Below the pieces are notes generated by a model. That model saw only the letters and a list, made by a program, of their open reading frames with translations, did not search any database and had not been told where the DNA came from. This document shows, piece by piece, positions 35,714 to 43,891 of a stretch of 64,000 nt of DNA. Position 1 is the stretch's first letter; every line of letters begins with the position of its first letter. A program made the position numbers and the translations under genes. The stretch is from positions 434,001 through 498,000 of the forward strand of contig JAIOOS010000006.1 in the NCBI GenBank assembly GCA_021414305.1, in the 5' to 3' direction. This DNA comes from Burkholderiales bacterium (lineage in GTDB: Bacteria > Pseudomonadota > Gammaproteobacteria > Burkholderiales > Burkholderiaceae_C).

Positions 35714-37527
35714 ACCCGGTCACCGTCGTCTGGTCGATGATCGCCGCGGCGTGCCTCACGCTCGCGGCGGTTCACCTCCCGGTCTGGTGGCGCAACCGGG
35801 AAGCACGGGCGACGCTGGCGTTCACCCTGGCCGCAACGTCCACGGCCGCCATCGCCATCCTGGAGCTGCAACTGCTGAATTCGCGGTCGGTGGCGGCGTA
35901 CGCCGAGACGCTGAAGTGGGGCCACGTACCGGTGGCGCTGATGATGATCTCGCTCGCCGCCTTCGCCTACCACTACCTCGATGCCGACTGGCCCTGGCTG
36001 GCGATCGGCGGCCTCGCCCTGCGCCTCGTGTCGCTGGTTCTCGACTTCACGACCGGCGTGAACATCAACTACCTCGAGATCACCCGACTGCACGACTTCA
36101 CCCTCCTCGGGGAGCGGGTCGCCGCCCCGGAGGGCGTGCCCAATCCGTGGATGGCGATCGCCCAGCTCGGCGTGATCCTGCTCGCCCTTTTCCTCGCCCG
36201 CGCGACAGTGATGACATGGCGGCGCGGGCGGCGCGCCGTGGCGGTGTTCGTGGGCTGCAGCCTGACCTTCTACCTGGCCGCGGGCGCCTGCCAGGCGTTC
36301 CTCGTGTACTGGGGGCTCGTACCGGCTGCGCCCAGCACGCTGAGCCTGTTTTCCCTCGGCGTCGTCGTCGTCATGGGCTACGCCCTGAGCGTGGACCTGT
36401 TGCGCGCCAGGCGACTCGTGCTCGACCTGCGCGAGCGCGAGGAGGAGGCCAACCTCGCCGCCGACGCAGCGAACCTTGGCATCTGGACGCGCTACATCGC
36501 CCGCGACGAGATCCGCGCGAGCGACAAGTGGCGCGAGCTGTTCGGATTTCGCCCCGGCGAGCAGGTCGGCACCGATCAGGTGCTCGCGCGGATCCATGTC
36601 GACGACCGCGCCACCTTCGCCAAGCGCCTGACGCAGGCCGCCCGGGAACACGGCGGCTACCAGAGCGAGTTCCGCCTGGTTCTGCCCGACGGACGCCTGC
36701 GCTGGATCGCCGCGCTGGGCCGGATCGACTTCGACGCCCGCGGCCGGGCGCTGCGCAGCAGGGGGGCATGCATCGACATCACGGCGCGCAAGAACACCGA
36801 GCAGGAGATGCTGCGCCTGCGCCAGGACATCGCCCACGTCAGCCGGGTGTCCGTGATGGGGCAGCTCGCGTCGAACCTGGCGCACGAAATCAACCAGCCG
36901 CTCGGCGCCATCCTGCGCAATGCCGAGGCGGCCACCCTCATCCTGCAAAAGCCGGCACCGGACCTGCAGGAGATCGACGCGATCCTCGAGGACATCCGCA
37001 ACGACGACCAGCGCGCCGGCGAGGTCGTCGACCGCATGCGGACCATGCTGCGCCGACGCGAACTGGCGATGGCTCCGCTCGATTGCGGCCAGGTGCTCGG
37101 CGACGTCGCTGCCCTGCTGCGTGCCGATGCAGCGGCACGGCATGTCGGCCTCGAGCTGGCCGTTCCGGCGGACCTTCCTGCCGTGCGCGGCGACCGGGTG
37201 CAGATCCAGCAGGTGCTGCTGAACCTGATCCTCAATGCGATGGATGCGCTCGACGGTCTCGACGACCAAAGCCGATTCGTCGCCGTGACGGCGCGACGGC
37301 AGGAGACGCAAGGCGTCGAGATCAGCGTCGCCGACAGCGGACCGGGCATCCCCGCCGATCAGCTCGAGCGCATCTTCGAGCCGTTCGTCACGACCAAGAC
37401 CCAGGGCATCGGCATGGGCCTGTCGATCTCGCGCGGCATCGTCGAGACCCACGGCGGCCGCCTGCGGGCCGAGAACAACGCCGGCAGAGGCGCCACCTTC
37501 CGCTTCACCCTGCCGCTCGCCGGCTGA
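35710..37527 (+). CDS. Membrane PAS histidine kinase, second of a tandem pair
   Basis: 605 residues, with the same architecture as its upstream neighbour: about seven N-terminal helices (TVVWSMIAAACLTLAAVHLP, nearly identical in both), PAS domain, His392 in NLAHEINQPLGAILRNAEA, and a complete ATPase domain (NLILNAMDAL, VADSGPGIP, FEPFVTTKTQGIGMGLSISR). The two proteins are clearly tandem duplicates; they diverge most in the sensor loops (for example around residues 115-145), which suggests different signals feeding the same output. The ATG overlaps the preceding stop. Confidence 0.88.
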   Translation: MNPVTVVWSMIAAACLTLAAVHLPVWWRNREARATLAFTLAATSTAAIAILELQLLNSRSVAAYAETLKWGHVPVALMMISLAAFAYHYLDADWPWLAIGGLALRLVSLVLDFTTGVNINYLEITRLHDFTLLGERVAAPEGVPNPWMAIAQLGVILLALFLARATVMTWRRGRRAVAVFVGCSLTFYLAAGACQAFLVYWGLVPAAPSTLSLFSLGVVVVMGYALSVDLLRARRLVLDLREREEEANLAADAANLGIWTRYIARDEIRASDKWRELFGFRPGEQVGTDQVLARIHVDDRATFAKRLTQAAREHGGYQSEFRLVLPDGRLRWIAALGRIDFDARGRALRSRGACIDITARKNTEQEMLRLRQDIAHVSRVSVMGQLASNLAHEINQPLGAILRNAEAATLILQKPAPDLQEIDAILEDIRNDDQRAGEVVDRMRTMLRRRELAMAPLDCGQVLGDVAALLRADAAARHVGLELAVPADLPAVRGDRVQIQQVLLNLILNAMDALDGLDDQSRFVAVTARRQETQGVEISVADSGPGIPADQLERIFEPFVTTKTQGIGMGLSISRGIVETHGGRLRAENNAGRGATFRFTLPLAG

Positions 37528-37545
37528 AGGCCGGCGATGCGCAAG

Positions 37546-38016
37546 TCAGCCGGCCGGCCTGTCCCCGAGCCTGCGATACAGGCGAACGACCAATTCCTCG
37601 GCGACGAGCATGGCGACGATCACGACGATCAGGGTGACGATGCCGTTGAACCGGCCGTCGAACTTGACCTTGTCCCCGAACGCGAAGGTGATGGCCTCGA
37701 GGATCACGAACTTCGACCCGAACAGCACCAGCCAGGCGCAGAAGAACCGCAGGAAGGTCATCAACCCGCCCGGCCGCGCCTTGAAGAACAGCGCGACCCG
37801 GTGCTCGACCGCGATCGTCAGCTTCAGCAGGACCTGCAGCACGATGGCCGCGAGAAGCGAGGTCGTGAACGAGTCGATGCTCACGTTCTTCGAGTACTCG
37901 ACGAACAGGTTGAGCACCACGAGATCGATCAGGATGGCGGTGAAGTACCGCATGAACAGGCGCTGCCTGTTCGACGGTCCCTCTGCCGAAGCCGGCATCA
38001 GCGCTTCGCTGGTCAT
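37546..38016 (-). CDS. Small multi-helix inner-membrane protein, unknown
   Basis: 156 residues with four predicted membrane helices (about 25-42, 50-70, 85-108, 120-145). No family recognised. It is divergent from the efflux operon, and the 104-base gap between them contains element copy C, so it is probably co-regulated with the pump. Convergent with the second histidine kinase. Confidence 0.7.
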   Translation of the reverse strand: MTSEALMPASAEGPSNRQRLFMRYFTAILIDLVVLNLFVEYSKNVSIDSFTTSLLAAIVLQVLLKLTIAVEHRVALFFKARPGGLMTFLRFFCAWLVLFGSKFVILEAITFAFGDKVKFDGRFNGIVTLIVVIVAMLVAEELVVRLYRRLGDRPAG

Positions 38017-38062
38017 TGCTAGAGTCCCTCCAGATGTGGCAGTTTGCCAGCGATATCCACGA

Positions 38063-38084
38063 CGCCTATTGCCCCAAGAGGCTG
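38063..38084 (-). promoter_or_regulatory. Regulatory element copy C (efflux operon promoter)
   Basis: Minus-strand reading GCCTCTTGGGGCAATAGGCG. It lies 36 bases before the GTG of the channel gene at 38121 and 46 before the divergent membrane protein start at 38016. Reading towards the efflux operon, GCTGGT is followed after 13 bases by TTTGGCGATAGCCT, which is also found 14 bases from the equivalent point of copy A. Confidence 0.65.
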
Positions 38085-38120
38085 GTCGCGATCGACCGCT
38101 TTGGCGATAGCCTTGGCCGC

Positions 38121-39683
38121 GTGAAGGACTGTACGACTCGACGGGGCCGGTGGGTCCTGCCGCTGGCATGCGTTGCGCTGCTCGGCGCATGCACTACCGT
38201 CGGGCCCGATTTCCGGCAGCCGCAGGTGCCCTGGCTGGCCGGCTGGAACGGCGGATCGCTGCAGCCCCTGGTTGCCGATTCGCGCGCCGCCCGCCCCGAT
38301 CAGCTGCAGACGTGGTGGCGCGCCTTCAAGGATCCCGTGCTCGACCAGTTGATCGCCGAGGCCCAGCGCGTCAATCCGAGCGTGCGTACCGCCGGCCTGC
38401 GCATCATGGAAGCGCGGGCCCAGCTCGGGATCGCCGGCAGCGCGCTCTATCCGCAGGTGCAGCAAGTCACCGGCGAGCTGCTGCGCGTCGGCAATATCCG
38501 CTCGAACGGATCGGACACGCGCGCCTTCAACTTCGGCGCCGGCTTTCAGGTCGGATGGGAAATCGACTTCTGGGGCGGGTTCAGGCGGGGCATCGAGGCG
38601 GCCGACGCAGGTTACTTCGCCAGCATCGCGCAGTACGACGACCTCCAGGTGCTGATGGCCGCCCAGGTGGCAAGCCTGTACTGCTCCATCCGCACGGTCG
38701 AGGCGCGCCTGCTGATCGCCCGGCAGAACGCGGTCCTGCAGAAGCGCAGCCTCGACATCGCCGAGCGGCTGTTCAAGAGCGGCAACGACTCCGAGCTCGA
38801 CGTGCAGCAGGCGCGGGCGCAATATCTCGGCACCCTGGCGACGATTCCGGCGCTCGAAAGCGGCCTGCGGCAGACGCAGAACGCGCTCAGCGTCGTGCTC
38901 GCCCGCCCGCCCGGCCCGCTCGCGGAGATGGCGGCCGGAAAGGAAGCGATCCCGCAGGCCGGGCTCGAGGCGATCGCCGACATCCCGGCCGACCTGCTGC
39001 GCCGCCGGCCCGACGTGCGCGCGGCCGAGCTGCAGATGGCGGCCCAGTCCGCCCTCATCGGCGTGAGCGTCGCCGAGCTCTATCCGTCGATCTCGCTGCT
39101 CGGGTCGGTCGGCGTTTCGGCAAGCTCGCTCGGCAGCTCGACGCGGGCGCTGACCTTCGGCGTCGGCCCCAGCCTCGTCTGGAACGTGTTCGACCGCGGC
39201 CGGCTCACCAACACCGTCCTGCTCCAGGACGCCCGCTTCCAGCAGCTTCACGAGCAGTACCAGGACGCAGTGCTGCGTGCGGCGCGCGAAGTCGACGACG
39301 CGGCCGTCGGCTTCGCCAAGACAGGAGAGCAGATCGTCCTGCTCGCCGAATCGGTGACGGCGGCGCAACGCTCGCTCGACATCGCGACGCTCCAGTACCG
39401 GGAAGGGCTGGTCGACTTCCAGCGCGTCATCGATTCGCAGCGCGTCTTCTTCAGCCAGCAGGACCTGCTCGTCTCGACCCGGGGCAGCCTGACGCAAAGC
39501 CTGATCGCCCTGTACAAGGCGATGGGCGGCGGCTGGGAGCAGGGGCGAAGCCGCCCGGTGCTGGACGAGGCGACGCGCGAAACCATGAGCCAGCGCAGCG
39601 ACTGGAAAGACCTTCTGGCAGCGCCGCTGCCGGCAGCCGACAGCGTGCATCCGCCCGCGTCTGCGGGAGCGACAAGACCATGA
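38121..39683 (+). CDS. NodT-type outer-membrane efflux channel (lipoprotein)
   Basis: 520 residues from GTG 38121. That start gives a clean lipoprotein signal (RRGRWVLPLACVALLGACTT, lipobox LLGAC) and leaves element C in the promoter; longer starts (ATG 38034, TTG 38016) are in frame but would put the element inside the gene. Two OEP repeats follow (TWWRAFKDPVLDQLIAEAQR near 60; the second from about 290 with ADIPADLLRRRPDVRAAELQ). TolC-like channel that spans the outer membrane and periplasm. The start of the adaptor gene overlaps its stop (ATGA). Confidence 0.9.
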   Translation: MKDCTTRRGRWVLPLACVALLGACTTVGPDFRQPQVPWLAGWNGGSLQPLVADSRAARPDQLQTWWRAFKDPVLDQLIAEAQRVNPSVRTAGLRIMEARAQLGIAGSALYPQVQQVTGELLRVGNIRSNGSDTRAFNFGAGFQVGWEIDFWGGFRRGIEAADAGYFASIAQYDDLQVLMAAQVASLYCSIRTVEARLLIARQNAVLQKRSLDIAERLFKSGNDSELDVQQARAQYLGTLATIPALESGLRQTQNALSVVLARPPGPLAEMAAGKEAIPQAGLEAIADIPADLLRRRPDVRAAELQMAAQSALIGVSVAELYPSISLLGSVGVSASSLGSSTRALTFGVGPSLVWNVFDRGRLTNTVLLQDARFQQLHEQYQDAVLRAAREVDDAAVGFAKTGEQIVLLAESVTAAQRSLDIATLQYREGLVDFQRVIDSQRVFFSQQDLLVSTRGSLTQSLIALYKAMGGGWEQGRSRPVLDEATRETMSQRSDWKDLLAAPLPAADSVHPPASAGATRP

Positions 39684-40909
39684 GCGAAGCCACCCCTGCG
39701 CCGGAACAGGCGCCGACCCCGGCGAGCGAGAAGACGCCCGATGGCGCAGCGACGACGACGACGCCGGCGGTGTCGGCCCCGCCAGCTGCGCCTGCTGCGC
39801 CTGCTGCGCCTGCCGCGCCTGCCGCGCCCCCGCAGCCGGGCAAGGGATCGCGCGTCGGAGCGATCGTCGTCCTGCTCCTGATCCTCTCCAGCCTGGCCTG
39901 GTACTTCGTTTCGGATCGCCTGACGCCGCACACCTCGCAGGCTCGGGTGCAGGCCTTCGTGGTGCCGGTTGCCGCCGAGGTCGCCGGCAAGGTCCTGAAG
40001 GTCCATGTGCGCAACAACGACGAAGTGCGGCCGGGGCAGCCGCTCTTCGACATCGACCCCGCGCCTTACCAGATCGCGCTGCAGCGCAGCCGCTCGGATT
40101 ACGAGTCGGTGCGCATCTCGGTCGGTACCAACGTCACCGCGGTGGGCGCGGCCCGTGCCGGGCTCCAGGCGGCCACGGCCGGGCGCATCCAGGCCGAGCA
40201 GGACGCGAACCGGCTCGAGCAGATCTTCAAGGAGGATCCTGGCGCCATCTCGATCCGCCGGGTGGAGTCGGCGCGCGCGAACCGGATCAAGGCGCGCAGC
40301 CAGGAAGCCGCCGCGGAGGTGGACCTGCAGCGGGCGATCGAGGCCACCGGCGAGCGCGGCGAAAAGAACGCGCAGCTGATCAGCGCCCGCTCGGCAATCG
40401 AGAAGGCCGAGCTCGACATCAAGCGCACCCAGGTGGTCGCGCCCGCCGGCGGCGTCGTCACCGACCTGAAGACCGACGTCGGCCAGTTCGCCCAGGCAGG
40501 AGCGCCGGCGATGACGTTGATCGCCGCGCATGACCTCTGGATCAGCGCCGACATGACCGAGAACAACCTGGGCAACATCAAGCCCGGGGACAGGGTTGCC
40601 ATCGTGCTCGACGCGATGCCGGGCGAAGTGCTGAAGGGACGCGTGCGCAGCGTCGGCAGCGGCATCAGCGCCGGCAAGCAGGCGCAGCCGGGCACCCTGC
40701 CGCCGATCGAGAACAGCCGCGACTGGCTTCGACAGGCGCAGCGCTTCCCGGTGGCCGTCGAGTTCGATCCCGCGGAGCGCGAGCGCTTGCGCGGCGTGCG
40801 CATCGGCGGCCAGGCCGACGTGCTCATCTACACCGGCGACCATGGCCTGATGAACTGGCTCGGCGCAGCCTTCATCGGCTTGACGAGCTACCTGTCGTAC
40901 CTCTACTGA
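39680..40909 (+). CDS. HlyD/EmrA family membrane fusion protein
   Basis: 409 residues. A cytoplasmic Ala/Pro-rich tail (PAAPAAPAAP-type repeats, about 35-52), one membrane helix (VGAIVVLLLILSSLAWYFVS, about 58-77), the lipoyl half-motif VPVAAEVAGKVLKVHVRNND, a helical hairpin (about 125-245), the second lipoyl half AGGVVTDLKTDVGQFAQAG, and a beta-barrel domain. It bridges the inner-membrane component and the channel. ATGA overlap with the channel gene and 8 bases to the DUF2955 gene. Confidence 0.88.
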   Translation: MSEATPAPEQAPTPASEKTPDGAATTTTPAVSAPPAAPAAPAAPAAPAAPPQPGKGSRVGAIVVLLLILSSLAWYFVSDRLTPHTSQARVQAFVVPVAAEVAGKVLKVHVRNNDEVRPGQPLFDIDPAPYQIALQRSRSDYESVRISVGTNVTAVGAARAGLQAATAGRIQAEQDANRLEQIFKEDPGAISIRRVESARANRIKARSQEAAAEVDLQRAIEATGERGEKNAQLISARSAIEKAELDIKRTQVVAPAGGVVTDLKTDVGQFAQAGAPAMTLIAAHDLWISADMTENNLGNIKPGDRVAIVLDAMPGEVLKGRVRSVGSGISAGKQAQPGTLPPIENSRDWLRQAQRFPVAVEFDPAERERLRGVRIGGQADVLIYTGDHGLMNWLGAAFIGLTSYLSYLY

Positions 40910-40917
40910 TCGCGGCG

Positions 40918-41955
40918 ATGCATCCGGCGGACAAGGCGGTGCTGCGGCTGGCGATCGGCATGGGCCTGGCGGTGCTGATCGCCTATGGGCTGGCCCTGCC
41001 GATGCCGTTCGCGGCCTGCCTGCTGGCCGTCGTTCTGCTGTGCAAGCCGGGACCGCCGATCCCCTTCCTCAAGGGCATGGTCCTGGCGGCGATCGTCGGC
41101 GCCTTGCTGGTCGCCGGCGTACTGCTCGTTCCGATCCTCGAGCACTATCCGCTGACCGGCATCCTGCTGACCGCGACCTTGCTCTACGCCGTCTATTTCA
41201 AGGGCGCTCTCGATGCCAGCCCGCTGACGGTCATTCTCGTGATCGCCATCACCTTCATTCCCGTCGCCGGTGTCGCCGACCAGGCTCTCGTGACCGCGCT
41301 GAGCACGACCGTGGCGGTCGGCCTGGGGACCGGAATCGTGGTCAGCGGTCTGTCGCATTCGCTCTTCCCCGACCCGCCGCCGGCAGCGGGCATGGCGGCA
41401 GCGCCGCCGCCCGTGAGTCGGGAGACCGCGCGTCGGGCGGCCCTGCAGGCCACGCTGGTCATGATGCCCGTCTTCGTCATCGCCCTGACCAACCCGGCCC
41501 TCTACCTCGCCGCGATCATCAAGACGGGCGGGCTCGGCCAGCAGGCCGGCGCCACCAACGCCGGCGCGGCCGGCCGCGAGCTGGTCGGCTCGACACTGAT
41601 GGGCGCGGCGATGGCGCTGGCGGTCTGGCTCGGCCTGTCGCTCTGGCCCACCCTGTGGATGCTGATGCTGTGGCTGGTCGCGGCGGCTCTCTGGGCGGGA
41701 AGGCGGCTGGTCCGGATCAAGGCCACGACTTCTCCGCCGTCGTTCTGGCTCAATGCCTTGACGACGATGCTGATCCTGCTCGGGCCCGCCATCGAGGACG
41801 CGGCCGTCGGCAAGGACGTCGTCGGCGCTTCCGTCACCCGTGTCTCGCTGTTCCTCGCCGTGGCGCTGTACGCGTGGTCCACGGTCTGGATCCTCGACCG
41901 CTGGCGCGCCCGGCGGGCGGGGCCCCTCTCGCTGGGTCCCGGCCGAGCCTCGTAG
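40918..41955 (+). CDS. DUF2955 (FUSC-like) inner-membrane protein of the efflux operon
   Basis: 345 residues with about ten membrane helices in two blocks (1-150 and 185-325) separated by a Pro/Ala-rich loop (FPDPPPAAGMAAAPPPVSRE). The start PADKAVLRLAIGMGLAVLIA is typical of DUF2955 proteins, which are found with HlyD-type adaptors in aromatic-acid/AaeB-like efflux systems. It is inferred to be the transport subunit of the tripartite pump; the substrate is unknown. Confidence 0.8.
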   Translation: MHPADKAVLRLAIGMGLAVLIAYGLALPMPFAACLLAVVLLCKPGPPIPFLKGMVLAAIVGALLVAGVLLVPILEHYPLTGILLTATLLYAVYFKGALDASPLTVILVIAITFIPVAGVADQALVTALSTTVAVGLGTGIVVSGLSHSLFPDPPPAAGMAAAPPPVSRETARRAALQATLVMMPVFVIALTNPALYLAAIIKTGGLGQQAGATNAGAAGRELVGSTLMGAAMALAVWLGLSLWPTLWMLMLWLVAAALWAGRRLVRIKATTSPPSFWLNALTTMLILLGPAIEDAAVGKDVVGASVTRVSLFLAVALYAWSTVWILDRWRARRAGPLSLGPGRAS

Positions 41956-42042
41956 CCCGGCGCCCTGCCGCGGCATGGTCAAATGCCGACGGCCGCCGGC
42001 GGTTTTCGGTCGGCCCTTCGATCCGTTCCTCATAAGCCGAGC

Positions 42043-42669
42043 ATGACCGAACCCACCGTTCACGTCGTCGACGACGACGGCCCGTTCCTGCTGGCGATGT
42101 CGCGACTGCTGCGCGCCAGCGGCTTCGCGGTGAAGACCTACGAATCGGCCGGCGCCTTCCTCGCCGAGCGCGATGCCGACGAGCCCGGTTGTGTCGTGGC
42201 CGACCTGCAGATGCCCGAAGTCGGCGGGCTCGACCTGCAGGCCGCGCTCGCCCAGGCACGCCACCCCCTGCCCATGCTCTTTCTCACCGGCCATGCCGAC
42301 ACGGCGTCGACGGTGCGCGCGATGCGCGGCGGCGCCGAGGACTTCCTGGAAAAGCGCGCGCCGAAGGAGCAGCTGCTCGAAGCGGTTCGGCGCGCGCTGG
42401 CGCGCGACGCGCGAGAGCGAGCCGAACGGCTCCAGCAGGACGCGGTGCGCAGCCGCTTCGACGCGATGAGCCCGCGCGAGAGGGAGGTCCTCGGCCACGT
42501 GCTCCAGGGGCGGCTCAACAAGCAGATCGCCGGCGACCTGGGCATCCACGAGCGGACGGTGAAGGTGCACCGCAAGGCCATCATGACCAAGCTCGGCGTC
42601 CGCTCGGTCGCCGCGCTCACCCGTCTGGCCCAGGAGGCGAACGTACCGATGCCCGCTCCGCCCGCCTAG
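42043..42669 (+). CDS. FixJ/NarL-type response regulator with LuxR-like DNA-binding domain
   Basis: 208 residues. Receiver domain (1-120) with acidic pocket VVDDDGPF, phospho-acceptor Asp54 in VADLQMPE, Thr in LFLTGHAD and Lys in FLEKRAPK. The C-terminal helix-turn-helix is intact: FDAMSPREREVLGHVLQG, NKQIAGDLGIHERTVKVHRK. The domain order and sequence style match FixJ. It is the only two-component DNA-binding regulator in the region and is a strong candidate for binding the repeated element upstream of several nearby genes, one copy of which lies just after its own stop. Confidence 0.9.
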   Translation: MTEPTVHVVDDDGPFLLAMSRLLRASGFAVKTYESAGAFLAERDADEPGCVVADLQMPEVGGLDLQAALAQARHPLPMLFLTGHADTASTVRAMRGGAEDFLEKRAPKEQLLEAVRRALARDARERAERLQQDAVRSRFDAMSPREREVLGHVLQGRLNKQIAGDLGIHERTVKVHRKAIMTKLGVRSVAALTRLAQEANVPMPAPPA

Positions 42670-42678
42670 GGCCCGGAC

Positions 42679-42700
42679 CTGCCCCTAGGGGCAATAGACG
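42679..42700 (+). promoter_or_regulatory. Regulatory element copy B (before receiver-only regulator)
   Basis: Contains the perfect 14-bp palindrome TGCCCCTAGGGGCA followed by ATAGACG. It ends 40 bases before the ATG of the receiver-only regulator. Downstream sequence (GGCCCGTCGCCGACAGTGCC) resembles that after copy D-right (GGCCTGTCGAGGAGAGTGCC) at the same distance, suggesting a shared promoter layout. Confidence 0.65.
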
Positions 42701-42740
42701 GGAGCTGGCCCGTCGCCGACAGTGCCGCATCGGGCTATCG

Positions 42741-43115
42741 ATGAGCACGTCCCCCACCTATGTCGCCGTTGTCGATGACGATCAGAGCGTCTGCCGCTCG
42801 TTCGCCCGACTCCTGCGCGCCGCCGGCATCCAGCCCATCACCTACGCTTCCGCGGAAGCGTTCCTCGCCGACACGAAGCGGCCCCAGTTCGACTGCATGG
42901 TGTTCGACGTCCAGCTGGGCGGCATGTCGGGCATCGAGCTGGCGCACGTGCTCGCCGGCGCGGCCGGGGAGCGCACACCCGTCATCTACATCACGGCACA
43001 CGACGATCCGGAAACCCGCGCCAGTGCACAAGCCGCGGGGTGCGCCGCCTATTTCCGCAAGAACGACTCGGGCGCCGACGTGCTCGAGGCGATTCGCCGG
43101 GTAACGGCCGGATGA
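42741..43115 (+). CDS. Receiver-only response regulator (FixJ-like receiver)
   Basis: 124 residues, a single receiver domain with no output domain. Pocket residues VVDDDQSV, phospho-acceptor Asp56 in VFDVQLGG, Thr in YITAHDD and Lys in YFRKND are all present, so it should be phosphorylated. It could be a phosphate sink or relay for the paired kinases. The stop is overlapped by an in-frame ATG of the carbonic anhydrase reading frame (ATGA at 43112), so the two genes are cotranscribed. Confidence 0.87.
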   Translation: MSTSPTYVAVVDDDQSVCRSFARLLRAAGIQPITYASAEAFLADTKRPQFDCMVFDVQLGGMSGIELAHVLAGAAGERTPVIYITAHDDPETRASAQAAGCAAYFRKNDSGADVLEAIRRVTAG

Positions 43116-43132
43116 ACCTCGGGAGCGAATCC

Positions 43133-43885
43133 ATGAAGCAGCGCGCGAACCTGGCCCTTCTGGCCCTCTGCTGCACCTTGGGCCCGGCCTCGACGGCGTT
43201 CGCCGAAGGCGGACACTGGAGCTACGAAGGGCACGCCGGACCCGCGGCGTGGGCCTCGATCAGCCCGGAATTCAGCGCCTGCAAGCTCGGCGGCCTGCAG
43301 TCGCCGATCGACATCCGCGCCGCCAAGGTCGCCGATCTGCCGGCGATCACGTTCGACTACAAGCCCTCGCCGCTGACGATCATCGACAACGGTCACACGA
43401 TCCAGGTCAACTACGCGCCGGGCAGCTCGATCGCCGTGGGCGGCGCACGCTACGAGCTCGTCCAGTTCCATTTCCACCGTCCGAGCGAGGAACGGATCAA
43501 CGGCAAGGCGCACGCCATGGTCGTGCACCTCGTTCACCGCGACGCCGCAGGCAAGCTGGCCGTGGTCGCGGTGCTGCTCGACAAGGGCGGTTCGAGCGAG
43601 CTGATCGACACGCTCTGGAAGAACATTCCGAAGGAGAAGGAGCGGGAAGCCGCGGCCGCCGGCGTGAGCGTCGATGCGAGCGCGCTGCTGCCGAAGGACC
43701 ATCGCTACTACACCTTCCAGGGATCGCTCACGACCCCGCCGTGCAGCGAAGGCGTCACCTGGTTCGTCCTCCGATCGCCGCTGAAGATCGCCGACGCGCA
43801 GACCGCCGCGTTCGGCCGGATCTACGCGCACAACGCCCGGCCCGTGCAGCCCCTCCACGGCCGGCTCATCCAGACGACGAACTAG
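43133..43885 (+). CDS. Alpha-type carbonic anhydrase, periplasmic
   Basis: 250 residues from ATG 43133, preceded by GGGAG at good spacing (an ATG at 43112 overlaps the previous gene). Signal peptide (LALLALCCTLGPASTAFAE), then the alpha-CA fold: HWSYEGHAGPAAW, QSPIDIR, zinc ligands in FHFHRPSEE and AMVVHLVH, and SLTTPPCSEGVTW. It hydrates CO2 to bicarbonate in the periplasm. Its position in an operon with a receiver-only regulator is unusual and suggests pH- or CO2-linked control. Confidence 0.93.
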   Translation: MKQRANLALLALCCTLGPASTAFAEGGHWSYEGHAGPAAWASISPEFSACKLGGLQSPIDIRAAKVADLPAITFDYKPSPLTIIDNGHTIQVNYAPGSSIAVGGARYELVQFHFHRPSEERINGKAHAMVVHLVHRDAAGKLAVVAVLLDKGGSSELIDTLWKNIPKEKEREAAAAGVSVDASALLPKDHRYYTFQGSLTTPPCSEGVTWFVLRSPLKIADAQTAAFGRIYAHNARPVQPLHGRLIQTTN

Positions 43886-43891
43886 CGGCCG

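Noticed and set aside
39781-39830. Short tandem repeat with about 9-base period, considered as a CRISPR-like or variable repeat
   Set aside because: It is in frame and encodes the Pro/Ala linker of the adaptor protein; there are no spacers.
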